Source: a bacterium
GTDB lineage: Bacteria > SZUA-79 > Acidulodesulfobacterales > Acidulodesulfobacteraceae
Reading direction: 5' to 3'
Assembly (NCBI GenBank): GCA_021777135.1
Contig: JAJYDX010000003.1
Span: 62,001 to 126,000, forward strand
DNA: 64,000 nucleotides
Below are positions 16,828-25,838 of the stretch, piece by piece (position 1 is the stretch's first letter; each line of letters begins with the position of its first letter). The position numbers were made by a program, and so were the translations under genes. The notes beneath the pieces were generated by a model. The model saw only the letters and a list, made by a program, of their open reading frames with translations. It was not told where the DNA came from and searched no databases.

Positions 16828-17535
16828 TCACTTAAAGCTTTGCACCAAAGAGCCTATTACTAAATACCACCCGTTTACCATAACGAACAACATGAGCTTA
16901 AAAGGCAGAGATATCATAGTGGGCGGAAGCATCAGCATTCCCATAGACATTAAAAGACTCGAAACAACGAGGTCTAATATTAAAAACGGCAGATAAATGA
17001 GAAAACTTATTTCAAACGCCGTCGTAAGCTCGCTTACTATGAATGCGGGAATAAGCACGTAAGTAGGCACGTCTTTAGGAGAACTTATGTTTTTAAGCTT
17101 CGCCATTTTTACGAAAAGTTCAAGGTCTTTAAGCCTGGTCTGTTTGAGCATAAAACCCCTGACAGGACGTATTCCAATCTTGTAAGCCTTTTTAATCCCT
17201 ATTGAACCTTTAGTATATGGAATATAAGCATTTTTATATACAGAATTTATGACTGGAGCCATAATGAAAAAAGTAAGAAAAAGACTTAATCCTATAATCA
17301 CCTGGTTCGGCGGCTCGGTAGTAAGACCAAGCGACGTCCTCAGAAAAGACAGAACTACGACTATTCTGACGAAAGACGTCATCATTATCAGTATGGACGG
17401 GGCAATAGATATTACCGTAAAAATAAGAAGTATCTGTATAAGCATAGAAACTTCCGAATGATGGGGATGACCCGTCATCGATATCGCCGGTAAGGCTAAA
17501 AGCGCCGAATTTTTAAAACTTTTTAGAATTGCCAT
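16828..17535 (-). CDS. fliP: Flagellar type III export protein FliP
   Basis: 235 residues. After a short N-terminal stretch come membrane segments and the conserved FliP motifs MTSFVRIVVVLSFLRTSLGL, PPNQVIIGLSLFLTFFIM, LIPAFIVSELTTAFEISFLIY and SMGMLMLPPTMISLPFK. FliP forms the core of the export gate pore with FliQ and FliR. The start at ATG 17535 lies inside the end of the FliO gene (23-base overlap), implying translational coupling. Confidence 0.97.
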   Translation of the reverse strand: MAILKSFKNSALLALPAISMTGHPHHSEVSMLIQILLIFTVISIAPSILIMMTSFVRIVVVLSFLRTSLGLTTEPPNQVIIGLSLFLTFFIMAPVINSVYKNAYIPYTKGSIGIKKAYKIGIRPVRGFMLKQTRLKDLELFVKMAKLKNISSPKDVPTYVLIPAFIVSELTTAFEISFLIYLPFLILDLVVSSLLMSMGMLMLPPTMISLPFKLMLFVMVNGWYLVIGSLVQSFK

Positions 17536-18763
17536 TGCTCTCCATTAATCCTTTTAATCTTTCTTCGATATCAAAAAATACGTTGTCCGCTTTATTTTTA
17601 AATTTTGCTTCATTTATATTCTTTATCTTTTCATTAGTGTCCGCATAACGCTCCATCCTTATTTTACGGAAAGGTTCTCCGGCGCCGGCGCCGGCTACGT
17701 TAACCTGTTCCCGCATCGCATCCGCAAATTTACCGTAAGACTTAATTTCAGGGGTTTGACTTATAAATGCTGCTTCCGCATATGTGTTATCGCCGGTGTC
17801 CACGCCTGCGGCGGCGTCCGCGTTTATGCCGGGGACATCACCGTTTCCAGCAACTTTAGGAAACGCAGTTTTTAAATTCATGCTTCCAGAGCCGCCTTTA
17901 AGATGACCTATTACCTGAATGTTAGACTGCGATACTCCTACCAGAAAAAATTCTTTATTCACTTCTATTAGAAGTATTGATTTTTTATTTCCGAGGTTAA
18001 TAGAAGATACTATCTTTAAATTATTTACCTTTTCTTTAACGGAAACACGGTTTTTAAACTTGTTCATCAGAAAATATACGCCGTATATAAGGCCTATAAT
18101 CAATGCAAGATAAACGATAGTTTTAACCGCTTCGAAGCCCATGTTTAATTTCGGGTCGTGCTTGGAAAGCAAAGAAGATGGTTTAAGTACGCCGGAGGAA
18201 GCGCCTTTTGCCGCGTCCTTTCCTGCGGCATTTACAGTCGGCGCCGACGATTTAACGGCTTTAACGGCATGTTTGATATTATTTTTTTGCGACGGAAATT
18301 CTTTTCCGACGTTTTTAAATAAATCTCCGGAAAAAGTATGATTAATTTTAACTATAAAATAATTTCCATAAAAAGTTACAAAAGTATCTTTTTTATTTAT
18401 TTTAATATTTTTATGAAAATAAATAATTGCGTCAAACCCGGAATTTTTGTGCGGTACAATCTCGGCGGCCTTAAATAGCCTGTTGTCTTTAAATTTGATA
18501 AATTTAGAATTTATACCATACTCGGCATTTTTAAAAGAAAGCTCTAAGCTATAGCCTTTTAAGCCTAAAGTTTTAAGGATATTATCAGGCTTTCGGTTAA
18601 ATTTAAACCAGACAAGGTACGAGTCTGAATTTTTGCTTTTAGATACGTATATATTCTTAAGCAGCAAATTTTCTCCGGATTGTCCGCCAAGGCAAATATT
18701 TGGAAAAAAGGCTGCAAAAAAAACGGAAGCAAAAAAAGTTGCAAAGAATAATTTTATTTTCAT
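17513..18763 (-). CDS. fliO: Flagellar biosynthesis protein FliO with extra N-terminal beta domain
   Basis: 416 residues, much longer than typical FliO (about 100-150). Order: signal peptide (1-27, KLFFATFFASVFFAAFFPNICLGG); a beta-rich, AMIN-like region (about 32-150, with YLVWFKFNRKPDNI and DAIIYFHKNIKINKKDTFVTFYG); a low-complexity linker; one membrane segment near 215-235 (TIVYLALIIGLIYGVYFL); then the FliO domain (KIVSSINLGNKKSILLIEV, FFLVGV). A Gly/Ala-rich tail of about 100 residues follows. FliO assists FliP assembly. Position between fliN and fliP confirms the call; the beta domain is probably periplasmic. Confidence 0.85.
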   Translation of the reverse strand: MKIKLFFATFFASVFFAAFFPNICLGGQSGENLLLKNIYVSKSKNSDSYLVWFKFNRKPDNILKTLGLKGYSLELSFKNAEYGINSKFIKFKDNRLFKAAEIVPHKNSGFDAIIYFHKNIKINKKDTFVTFYGNYFIVKINHTFSGDLFKNVGKEFPSQKNNIKHAVKAVKSSAPTVNAAGKDAAKGASSGVLKPSSLLSKHDPKLNMGFEAVKTIVYLALIIGLIYGVYFLMNKFKNRVSVKEKVNNLKIVSSINLGNKKSILLIEVNKEFFLVGVSQSNIQVIGHLKGGSGSMNLKTAFPKVAGNGDVPGINADAAAGVDTGDNTYAEAAFISQTPEIKSYGKFADAMREQVNVAGAGAGEPFRKIRMERYADTNEKIKNINEAKFKNKADNVFFDIEERLKGLMESNGNSKKF

Positions 18764-19434
18764 AGTTTTTTAACCCTTTCCACCGGACTTATAATATCTG
18801 TAAGCCTGACGCCGAATTTATCGTTTACCAGAACGACTTCTCCTCTTGCCATTAATTTTCCGTTAACATAAATATCTAACGGCTCGCCCGCAAGCTTTAC
18901 CAGCTCTATTACCGAACCCTGACCCAGCTGAAGCATATCGTTTATGACCATTTTGGTCCTTCCGAGTTCGACTGAAATCGTAAGGGGTATATCTAAAATA
19001 AAATCTAAATTCTTGGGGGGTTCAGCCGTCTTGTCTGATTCGTCGAAAGAAGCAAATTCCAACTTTTTTACCGGCTTTTTGACAGGTTTTGCCGTTGCGG
19101 AGACAGATGAATCAGAACCGCTTGCTTCGGGAGCGGACGCCGGCGCGCTTTCGGAAACATTGCCGCCGACGGATTCCTTTATCGATTCTATGTCTATATC
19201 TATATCGCCTGGCGCGTCATTAGCCGAAGAGTTTGACGCAGCCGCTGCGTTGGCGGCTTCTTCCTCCTTAAACGCGTCTTCCCAGCTAATATTGTCGTCT
19301 TCCGGTTCTGCCTCCTTTTCAGGTTTAGGAGGAGCTAAATCCGTCTGTTCCGGCGTAGGCATCGATTGTTCGTTCTGCGCTGACGGAGCAGTTTCGTCTT
19401 TACTTTTCAATTCGGATAAATCGTTTTCACTCAT
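18760..19434 (-). CDS. fliN: Flagellar motor switch protein FliN
   Basis: 224 residues. The first about 140 residues form an acidic, Ala/Pro/Ser-rich extension. The C-terminal about 80 residues are a standard SpoA/FliN domain: LDIPLTISVELGRTKMVIND, LQLGQGSVIELVKLAGEPLDIYVNGKLMARGEVV and FGVRLTDI. FliN forms the lower part of the C-ring. The extension is longer than in enteric FliN, a trait seen in several deep lineages. It overlaps fliM by 8 bases and FliO by 4 bases. Confidence 0.95.
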   Translation of the reverse strand: MSENDLSELKSKDETAPSAQNEQSMPTPEQTDLAPPKPEKEAEPEDDNISWEDAFKEEEAANAAAASNSSANDAPGDIDIDIESIKESVGGNVSESAPASAPEASGSDSSVSATAKPVKKPVKKLEFASFDESDKTAEPPKNLDFILDIPLTISVELGRTKMVINDMLQLGQGSVIELVKLAGEPLDIYVNGKLMARGEVVLVNDKFGVRLTDIISPVERVKKL

Positions 19435-20416
19435 AATAGCCCTCTTTTCCTATAGGTATTTCAGAAATTAATTTTACCGCGACCTGATTGTTCATCTTGC
19501 CGGGGTATCCGATAAATTTTGGAAGCCCTTCAATTTCCACGACTAAAGGCTCCTCTATTTTTTTGTCTAAAACTATTACGTCGCCCTTTTTTATTTTTAA
19601 AAAATCATGCGCGGATATACTTGTAGTTCCTATTTTAACTTTTATGCCGAGTTCCGATTCTTTAAGTCTTTCTTTAAATCTTTCCATCCACCTCTGGTCT
19701 ATTTCCAGCTGTTCGCTTTGAAATCCGCTGTATAATTTTTCTTTTATAGGCTCTATCATGGAATAAGGAATACATATCATAAACTTAGATACCGCGCCTT
19801 CTATGTCTACCTCGAACCTGCTAATTATAACTACTTCTGTAGGAGTTACTATAGTGGCGAATTGAGGGTTTATTTCGCTTCTCTGAAATTCGATATCGAT
19901 AGGGCTGACGGGCGTCCATGCCGCTTTCATAGCACTGAACGCCATATCTATTATTTTTTTAATCAGTTTGTTTTCGATAGGCGAAAAATCCCTGCCTTCT
20001 ATTTTAACGTGCAGGTCGGTAGTCCCGCCAAAAAATATATCAATTAAGTTATATACAAGCCTTGAATCTAATACGAAAATGCCGAAGCCGCGCAGAGGCG
20101 GCATTTTAAAAATGGTAAGGCTCGTCGGCAAAGGTATATTTTTAAGGAATTCGCCGAACTTTTGCATATCTACCGAAGTAGCTGTAATTTCAGCGACCTT
20201 GCGAAGAGCCGAAGTTAAATCATTTCTGAGCAGGCGGGCAAACCTTTCGTTTATAATTTCAAGGGTCGGCATCCTGCCCCTGACTATCCTGTCCTGAGAA
20301 GTCAGGTCGTAAGCTCTTATTCCACCGGCATCTTCCTGCTTTTCCGTTTCGATAGAGCCGGAAGATATTCCCCTGAGTAGGGCGTTGACTTCGTCCTGAG
20401 ATAGTATTTCCGCCAT
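19427..20416 (-). CDS. fliM: Flagellar motor switch protein FliM
   Basis: 329 residues. The N-terminal CheY-binding/anchor part begins MAEILSQDEVNALLRGI, the classic FliM start. The middle domain contains LEIINERFARLLRNDLTSALR and the GGTTDLH/EGRDFSPIE region. The C-terminal SpoA-like domain has LGIKVKIGTTSISAHDFLKIKKGDVIVLDK. FliM links phospho-CheY to rotor switching. Three bases separate it from fliL. Start ATG 20416. Confidence 0.97.
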   Translation of the reverse strand: MAEILSQDEVNALLRGISSGSIETEKQEDAGGIRAYDLTSQDRIVRGRMPTLEIINERFARLLRNDLTSALRKVAEITATSVDMQKFGEFLKNIPLPTSLTIFKMPPLRGFGIFVLDSRLVYNLIDIFFGGTTDLHVKIEGRDFSPIENKLIKKIIDMAFSAMKAAWTPVSPIDIEFQRSEINPQFATIVTPTEVVIISRFEVDIEGAVSKFMICIPYSMIEPIKEKLYSGFQSEQLEIDQRWMERFKERLKESELGIKVKIGTTSISAHDFLKIKKGDVIVLDKKIEEPLVVEIEGLPKFIGYPGKMNNQVAVKLISEIPIGKEGYYE

Positions 20417-20419
20417 TTT

Positions 20420-20968
20420 TTATTGGACCAAATAATTATTAAAATAAACTCCCGTTACCGTGCCGTCCCCAAGAATTTGGTTAAGACTTCTGGCTATCTG
20501 GTGCCTCAATGAAAGTATTCCCTGCGGCGTGTTTATTTCCCTAGATGTCTTGGAACTCATAATCATAATTATTCTGTTTCTAATCTGGGGGGTAAGCTGT
20601 TTAAAAGTGCCGAGATTAGAACCCTTTTTTAACTCAATCGACATAGAAACCTTAATATAAGACGTTTTGTCTTTATCCGCAAGATTTGTTAAAAAAGGCT
20701 TAAGGTTAATCATGGGTCCGGGTTGTATTTTTGCAACGCTAACCGGAGCCGGATGAGAACCGGCTTTTGTCTTGGCGGCAAACAAAAAATGATATGCGGC
20801 GAAGCCGCCTCCGCCAAGAATAAGAATAGCCGGAATTAATATAAAAATCAGTTTCTTTTTCCCGCCTTTTTTTTTAGAAGATTCTATCTGGGAAATAGTG
20901 GACATTTCATCTTCGTCGATATTGCCCATTTCCTTGCTAGATTTTCCACCGTTTTCATTATCTGCCAC
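20420..20968 (-). CDS. fliL: Flagellar basal body-associated protein FliL
   Basis: 182 residues. A charged cytoplasmic N terminus is followed by one membrane segment (about 40-62, KLIFILIPAILILGGGGFAAYHFLF) and a periplasmic FliL domain with LKPFLTNLADKDKTSYIKVSMSIEL and RNRIIMIMSSKTSREINTPQGILSLRHQIA. FliL supports stator function. The start is GTG 20968 with a good GGAGG ribosome-binding site. It is the first gene of the long leftward operon, 45 bases downstream of a sigma-54 site. Confidence 0.95.
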   Translation of the reverse strand: MADNENGGKSSKEMGNIDEDEMSTISQIESSKKKGGKKKLIFILIPAILILGGGGFAAYHFLFAAKTKAGSHPAPVSVAKIQPGPMINLKPFLTNLADKDKTSYIKVSMSIELKKGSNLGTFKQLTPQIRNRIIMIMSSKTSREINTPQGILSLRHQIARSLNQILGDGTVTGVYFNNYLVQ

Positions 20969-21012
20969 TTGGAAACCCTCCGTAAATACAAAATTATTTT
21001 AATTAAATACAA

Positions 21013-21028
21013 AGCAATATTTATGCCA
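21013..21028 (-). promoter_or_regulatory. Sigma-54 (-24/-12) promoter of the fliL-che operon
   Basis: Read on the minus strand the site is TGGCATAAATATTGCT: the -24 element TGGCAT (consensus TGGCAC), five bases, then the -12 element TTGCT. It lies 45 bases upstream of the GTG start of fliL in the 184-base gap after the motE-like gene. One mismatch from consensus. The activator is probably the regulator encoded at 26741-28306. Confidence 0.75.
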
Positions 21029-21152
21029 ATTTTAAATATTAAATAAATATGCAATAAATTCAATATTATAGGGTATAACTTAAATTGCTATTTATATATA
21101 TGAAATATAATATTGTCATTATTTTGACATTATTTTACTTTTAATAAAGGGG

Positions 21153-21560
21153 CTATTTTCCGGCGATGCTGTTGGTAAAAAAAGCGGCATCCTTGACTGT
21201 CATCCTGGAAATAATTGCCGATGAAACTCTGGGCGTCATATGGGACAGAATATATATTGCAATACTCTTATTAATGGACGGAAGGATTTTTGCGGCGTTT
21301 CCCGGGCTCATGGAAGAATAAAGAGATACGAGATTTTTAACCTTGTCTTTTTGGGAGGCTTTTATATGGTGAATTTTGGCTTCTATTTTTTTAAGTTTTT
21401 CGACTTCATGCTTTATCTGGTTTTTAAGAACTTTAATTTCTTCTTTTTCGGCGGCAGCAGAAGACGAAGAATATGCAGATGCGAATGGAACATACGAAAC
21501 ACCGCAAAAAAATAAGAAAATTACGATATAAAAAAAGGCTTTAAAGGATTTTTTAGACAT
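21153..21560 (-). CDS. motE: MotE-like (MgtE N-terminal domain) flagellar protein
   Basis: 135 residues. An N-terminal signal peptide or membrane anchor (about 5-29, FKAFFYIVIFLFFCGVSYVPFASA) is followed by a coiled coil (about 38-70, Glu/Lys-rich) and a C-terminal helical domain VSLYSSMSPGNAAKILPSINKSIAIYILSHM, the MgtE-N-like repeat pattern. MotE is known to act as a chaperone for MotC in some flagellated bacteria. The gene lies after fliJ, the usual place for such proteins in many lineages. It ends the flgD operon. Confidence 0.8.
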   Translation of the reverse strand: MSKKSFKAFFYIVIFLFFCGVSYVPFASAYSSSSAAAEKEEIKVLKNQIKHEVEKLKKIEAKIHHIKASQKDKVKNLVSLYSSMSPGNAAKILPSINKSIAIYILSHMTPRVSSAIISRMTVKDAAFFTNSIAGK

Positions 21561-21619
21561 AATTGATTTTATTATACCACAAATATAATAAAATCAATTA
21601 AATAGTTTTGGCTTCTGTT

Positions 21620-22051
21620 TTAGGTTCTGTTGAACCGGTTTGAGGCAAAATCGGAGACTACGGCTTCATCGCGTTTCAACCGGTTCATTTTGTCAACGGC
21701 AAGATATTTTTCGCGTAGTTTGTCTATTTTCTCGAATTCTATTTTTGCCCTGACTACCGCGGCCTTCTTCTCTTCAAGCTCTAATTCCGTTGATTCCCTC
21801 ATCTTAAGCAGTTCTGCTAATTTGTATTTCAGGGAATTAAACTTTAAATCCAATATATTATAGCCATATACATCGGAAACGTTAAGTATATCTGCCGGAT
21901 AAGAATTTTTATAAGAATCTATCGAGTTTTGCACATCAAAAATTTTCAGGTTAAGCGAGGCTACTTTTTTGCGTGCTTCGGAAAGCTCTAAGTATTTTTC
22001 GTCAAGTAGGGTTTTGCGGTGGTTAAGTATATTTTGAAACCTGAATGCCAT
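21620..22051 (-). CDS. fliJ: Flagellar export chaperone FliJ
   Basis: 143 residues, almost entirely coiled-coil helix, beginning MAFRFQNILNHRKTLLDEKYLEL, which matches the FliJ family start. FliJ forms the central stalk of the export ATPase FliI-FliH complex and carries chaperones. fliH lies 12 kb away, and no fliI is found next to either gene. It lies between fliK and the motE-like gene; 21 bases separate it from fliK. Confidence 0.9.
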   Translation of the reverse strand: MAFRFQNILNHRKTLLDEKYLELSEARKKVASLNLKIFDVQNSIDSYKNSYPADILNVSDVYGYNILDLKFNSLKYKLAELLKMRESTELELEEKKAAVVRAKIEFEKIDKLREKYLAVDKMNRLKRDEAVVSDFASNRFNRT

Positions 22052-22072
22052 AAATAATTTTGATTTATTTAA

Positions 22073-23989
22073 TTAAACGAAATAATCCACTAAAGAGTTT
22101 GGATTTTTATATATAGAATTACCGGCTGCAGCCTGTACGATGCCGGAACCGGATATTCCATTAGAAAAACCGTTTGCATAACCTGCGCTTAAAAACGGAT
22201 TTTTAAGATTTTCGCTTCCGTCGTTTCCGTTCTGGTTATTATATCCCGAACCTGTGCTTATGTTCAAATTTATAGACGAAAAACCCTGATTTTTAAGGGC
22301 ATTCTGCAACGCGTCGGATGAAGTTTGTAAAATATTTTTTGCGGCTTCGTTCTGCGCAAGCATATTGATTGTTATAGAGCCGTTTTGGGAAACGGACTGG
22401 CTTAAGGAATTTAACGCAGCGTTGGATGTGCCTAAGGCAATGTTTATTTTAACGGTGCCAAGCGACGCGGGGTTTAATGTAATAGTAGCGGACTGGACGT
22501 TTTTTCTAAGCATAAGCATAACCGAATTTATTGCGGTAGAGCCGGCTGTTTCTCCGGTAGAACCGTCATCGAGTCCGGAAACTCCCCCGCCGGTTAAACT
22601 AAAGCCGTTTGAGCCTCCTCCGGAAGCAGAACCGTTAAGACCACCAGAACCTGACGCAACGGATAAGCCCATGTCCGTTAAAGCGGCAGTTTTAACGCCT
22701 ACGGATATACTTGAACCGGAACCGGAATTACTGCCTGCAATATTTAGCGAATTTTTTCCGCCCACTACCGAAAGAGCCGGACCGGAATCTGTCTTAAGAA
22801 CGTTTAAATTTAGTGCGCTAAAGGCTGCATCTTTGATAAGGGCTTTATCGTTTGCCGCATTTATTAAAGTATTGGCGGCGTTTGCGTTTGATGCAGCAGG
22901 ATTTGTTTTATTTTCCGTTATTGATACTTTATTATTTAAAATATTTTGATTACCTGTATTATTAGTATTTGCCGCATTGCTAATTTTTGAAGATACGCTT
23001 TGTCCCGCGGTTACGCTGCCGGAACTTTGTCCTCCGGCGTTACCTTCAATATTCTTTACGGCTTTTTCCGCAACGGCGGACAAAAAAGCTTTACCTGAGG
23101 AACTGCCGGCAGTATTTCCATTACCGGAATTATTTGAACTTTGGGATTGGGATTGATATAAACCGTCGGCAGAGTCGGTGCTATTAGAAAATAAAACGCC
23201 TGCGGCAGACAACTGGCTTTTATCGACGGATTTTACGTTCGCTCCGCCTTTGCCTGTTCCATCGACGCTGGAGGCGGAGGTTTTATCGATTTTATTTGCG
23301 GAAACCTGCTGAATTGCAATATTGACGTTTGTGTTTCCCATAAAATAAACTGCTGCTACAACGTCTCCATTGCTGCCGCCTTTTGCGCCGCCATTATTTG
23401 TGCCTGCGGACTGTTTGGCGGAACCGCCGCCCGAATCGGCGTTTTTTGAGTTTATTTGAGTATTGCCATTAGTTGTTTCTCCGGCAGGCAAGCCTGACTT
23501 TGAAGTAGCGGAGACGTTATTGCCTGTTTCGTTATTGCCTGCAACGCTGTTGCCGCCGTTTACAGTATTTCCTGTATTAACCGCATTTGTCGAAGGCTGT
23601 CCTGATGAAGAAATATTACTAGCCTGATTGCCTCCGTAATTATTGCCTGAATTAACGCCGGTATTTGCAGGCTGATTGACAGTTGCAGGCGCGGCATTAC
23701 CGCTGACCGAACCGTTGTCGCCGTAATTATTAGCGTAAGTATTTGACGGATTAACAACTGCGTTTGAATTGCTTGCCGAATTCGACAGATTATTAATAGA
23801 ACTATTAAGCATTTCGCCGAACCCGCCCTGACCGTTGGCAGAAGAGCCGGAACCAGTCCCTGACCCGCCGGATGCGGGCGACAGAGAAAGCGATTGGCTC
23901 GAAGCGCTTCCCGAAACGGCGTTCATAACGTCGTTAACCAAAGAAAGCCCTGCGTCAACCGATAAATTTAATGCGAGGTTACCTAACAT
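22073..23989 (-). CDS. fliK: Flagellar hook-length control protein FliK
   Basis: 638 residues. About residues 30-480 are extremely rich in Asn, Ser, Gly and Ala, a disordered ruler-type region. The C-terminal domain (about 490-610) has the family core ATITLNPASLGTVKINIAL and NMLAQNEAAKNILQTSSDALQNALKNQGF. FliK measures hook length and flips FlhB specificity. A short helical segment at the start (LALNLSVDAGLSLVNDVMNAV) may be the export signal. It lies between flgE and fliJ. The low-complexity part likely evolves fast. Confidence 0.92.
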   Translation of the reverse strand: MLGNLALNLSVDAGLSLVNDVMNAVSGSASSQSLSLSPASGGSGTGSGSSANGQGGFGEMLNSSINNLSNSASNSNAVVNPSNTYANNYGDNGSVSGNAAPATVNQPANTGVNSGNNYGGNQASNISSSGQPSTNAVNTGNTVNGGNSVAGNNETGNNVSATSKSGLPAGETTNGNTQINSKNADSGGGSAKQSAGTNNGGAKGGSNGDVVAAVYFMGNTNVNIAIQQVSANKIDKTSASSVDGTGKGGANVKSVDKSQLSAAGVLFSNSTDSADGLYQSQSQSSNNSGNGNTAGSSSGKAFLSAVAEKAVKNIEGNAGGQSSGSVTAGQSVSSKISNAANTNNTGNQNILNNKVSITENKTNPAASNANAANTLINAANDKALIKDAAFSALNLNVLKTDSGPALSVVGGKNSLNIAGSNSGSGSSISVGVKTAALTDMGLSVASGSGGLNGSASGGGSNGFSLTGGGVSGLDDGSTGETAGSTAINSVMLMLRKNVQSATITLNPASLGTVKINIALGTSNAALNSLSQSVSQNGSITINMLAQNEAAKNILQTSSDALQNALKNQGFSSINLNISTGSGYNNQNGNDGSENLKNPFLSAGYANGFSNGISGSGIVQAAAGNSIYKNPNSLVDYFV

Positions 23990-24017
23990 AATTTTATTTT
24001 TTATTTACCATTATAGG

Positions 24018-25784
24018 TTACTGTACCGAACTTTCTAATGCCGTAAGAACTGCGTTTTCCGTAGTTAAAACCTTTGAATTTGCGACGTATGCATTCTGCG
24101 CCACTATCATATTGGTAAATTCCGACGAAATATCGACGTTAGACTGCTCAAGGGCAGAATCGGTAATATAGCCGAAGTTTCCGGAGTTTGCCACGCCGAC
24201 GGCAGGCTGACCCGAAGCAAAAGTCTGCGCGTAAAGACTGTTGCCTTCCGAAGTAAGACCGGTAGGCGCAATAAAGTTTGCAAGCGCTACCTGCGCTATG
24301 TATTGAGTCTGACCATTTGAATACTGTCCCGATATTTTTCCACTCTGGTCAACCGTAAAGCTCGTAAGAGTTCCGGTAGCATAGCCGTTCTGGGTAAATG
24401 CAGTAGTAGCCGAAGGGGCTGAGTACTGGGAAAGATTAGAAAGATTTAAAGCTATGTCTAAGGGTGACTTTGCCCCATCAGGTAAGTTTGTCGGAGTAGG
24501 AGTAACATATGGCGGAACATCCGTTAAAGTTAAGGTCGAAGTACTTGTAATAGCACCGCTTGAATTAAACGCTATGTCGGCAGTTTTTGGCGTAGGCGTC
24601 GCGGACGTCATAGTTGACCTTGTGGCGGCAGTCCCGTTAATAGAATAATAAGCATTCCAGCTGCCGGCAGTCGAAGACGACGGAGCAAACGTAACGGTCA
24701 TAGGAAGTGCATTTCCCAGTGAATCGTAAACATTAATCGTCGTAGAATAATAATCCGAAGCAGGACCGGCAATAACGGCTCCGCTTGGTAAAAAGGCAGT
24801 TCCGGGGGTAAGCGGCATAGCATCAGTAAGGCTTACAGTACCGGCAGACGTTGAAGTAGGAGCTGTAATGACATTTGCGATAGTATTTAAATATTGATAA
24901 GGATCCGATGTGCTGGAAGATGCAGTACCAGTGGTATTTATTTGTAATTCCATTCCAGATGAAAATCCGGTAGCGCCTGCAGAAATATTAAGCTCATTTT
25001 GAGAAACGGCTGTATTCTCTTGGGCAGAAGATGTTAATGCTGAAGTTAGGGTAATTTCGTCGGCTGTGCTACTCAATGATGATGCTGCGATTGTTTTTAT
25101 TGTATATAAGTTGTCTGTTCCGTTTCCGTTTCCAATAAGTATCGAATCTCCAGCTTTTAATGTACCGCTACCCTCGACATAGATAGTACTAGAACCAGCA
25201 GCAACATTGGCTGAAAGATAACCTCCGGCAAATGTAGCTGAACTTGAAACTGTAGTGGATATTTGCGGCGAAACGTTAGAATCTAAATTTGCCGTAAGGT
25301 CTGACGTAGTAGTAGCCACGGGAGCAATAGCCCCTGTATTTAATTTAATTGGAGTAGGGGTTCCTGCGGTAGCTATTCCCTGAGAATTCAAAGCATAACC
25401 CTGAACGACGTTCTGTCCGGTCGAATCGACTATTTCTCCGCTTGCGTTTTCGCTGAAGGTGCCGTTCCTGGTATAATAAGTCGAGCCGTTAGGAGCCTGC
25501 ACTATAAAAAATCCGTTGCCGTCAACCGCCATATTTAAAGGATTTGAAGTGTTTTCCATAGCTCCCTGCGTAAACTGCTGCTGTATAGAATATACGTCCG
25601 TTCCCAAACCCTCCTGCGAACTCGACGTTCCGCTCAAAGTCTGGCTGACTAAGTTTTCGAATATAGGGTTTGAACTTTTAAACCCTATCGTATTTGAATT
25701 TGCTATATTGTTTCCTATAACTCCCAGATATGTCTGGTTGGAATCCAGACCCGACACAGCCGTGAAAAGCGCATTTACTCCCAT
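24018..25784 (-). CDS. flgE: Flagellar hook protein FlgE
   Basis: 588 residues, somewhat longer than enteric FlgE. It starts MGVNALFTAVSGLDSNQTYLGVIGNNIANSNTIGFKSS, the rod/hook N-terminal signature, with FTQGAMENTSNPLNMAVDGNGFFIV near 90. The middle is Ser/Thr/Ala-rich variable hook domains. The C terminus LEQSNVDISSEFTNMIVAQNAYVANSKVLTT is the conserved D0 helix. It is exported to form the hook. It lies 54 bases downstream of flgD. Confidence 0.96.
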   Translation of the reverse strand: MGVNALFTAVSGLDSNQTYLGVIGNNIANSNTIGFKSSNPIFENLVSQTLSGTSSSQEGLGTDVYSIQQQFTQGAMENTSNPLNMAVDGNGFFIVQAPNGSTYYTRNGTFSENASGEIVDSTGQNVVQGYALNSQGIATAGTPTPIKLNTGAIAPVATTTSDLTANLDSNVSPQISTTVSSSATFAGGYLSANVAAGSSTIYVEGSGTLKAGDSILIGNGNGTDNLYTIKTIAASSLSSTADEITLTSALTSSAQENTAVSQNELNISAGATGFSSGMELQINTTGTASSSTSDPYQYLNTIANVITAPTSTSAGTVSLTDAMPLTPGTAFLPSGAVIAGPASDYYSTTINVYDSLGNALPMTVTFAPSSSTAGSWNAYYSINGTAATRSTMTSATPTPKTADIAFNSSGAITSTSTLTLTDVPPYVTPTPTNLPDGAKSPLDIALNLSNLSQYSAPSATTAFTQNGYATGTLTSFTVDQSGKISGQYSNGQTQYIAQVALANFIAPTGLTSEGNSLYAQTFASGQPAVGVANSGNFGYITDSALEQSNVDISSEFTNMIVAQNAYVANSKVLTTENAVLTALESSVQ

Positions 25785-25838
25785 TTTTCATTCCTCCTGC
25801 ATATTAATTAATCGACATAAATTATTATTTTTTTTAAA

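Noticed and set aside
22365-22949. 194-residue forward frame opposite fliK
   Set aside because: The Pro/Glu-rich composition is a by-product of the Gly/Ser/Asn-rich FliK codons on the other strand.
22100-23900. Low-complexity stretch as tandem repeat or CRISPR-like array
   Set aside because: Asn/Ser/Gly-rich codons vary without a fixed unit or spacer length; it is the FliK ruler region.
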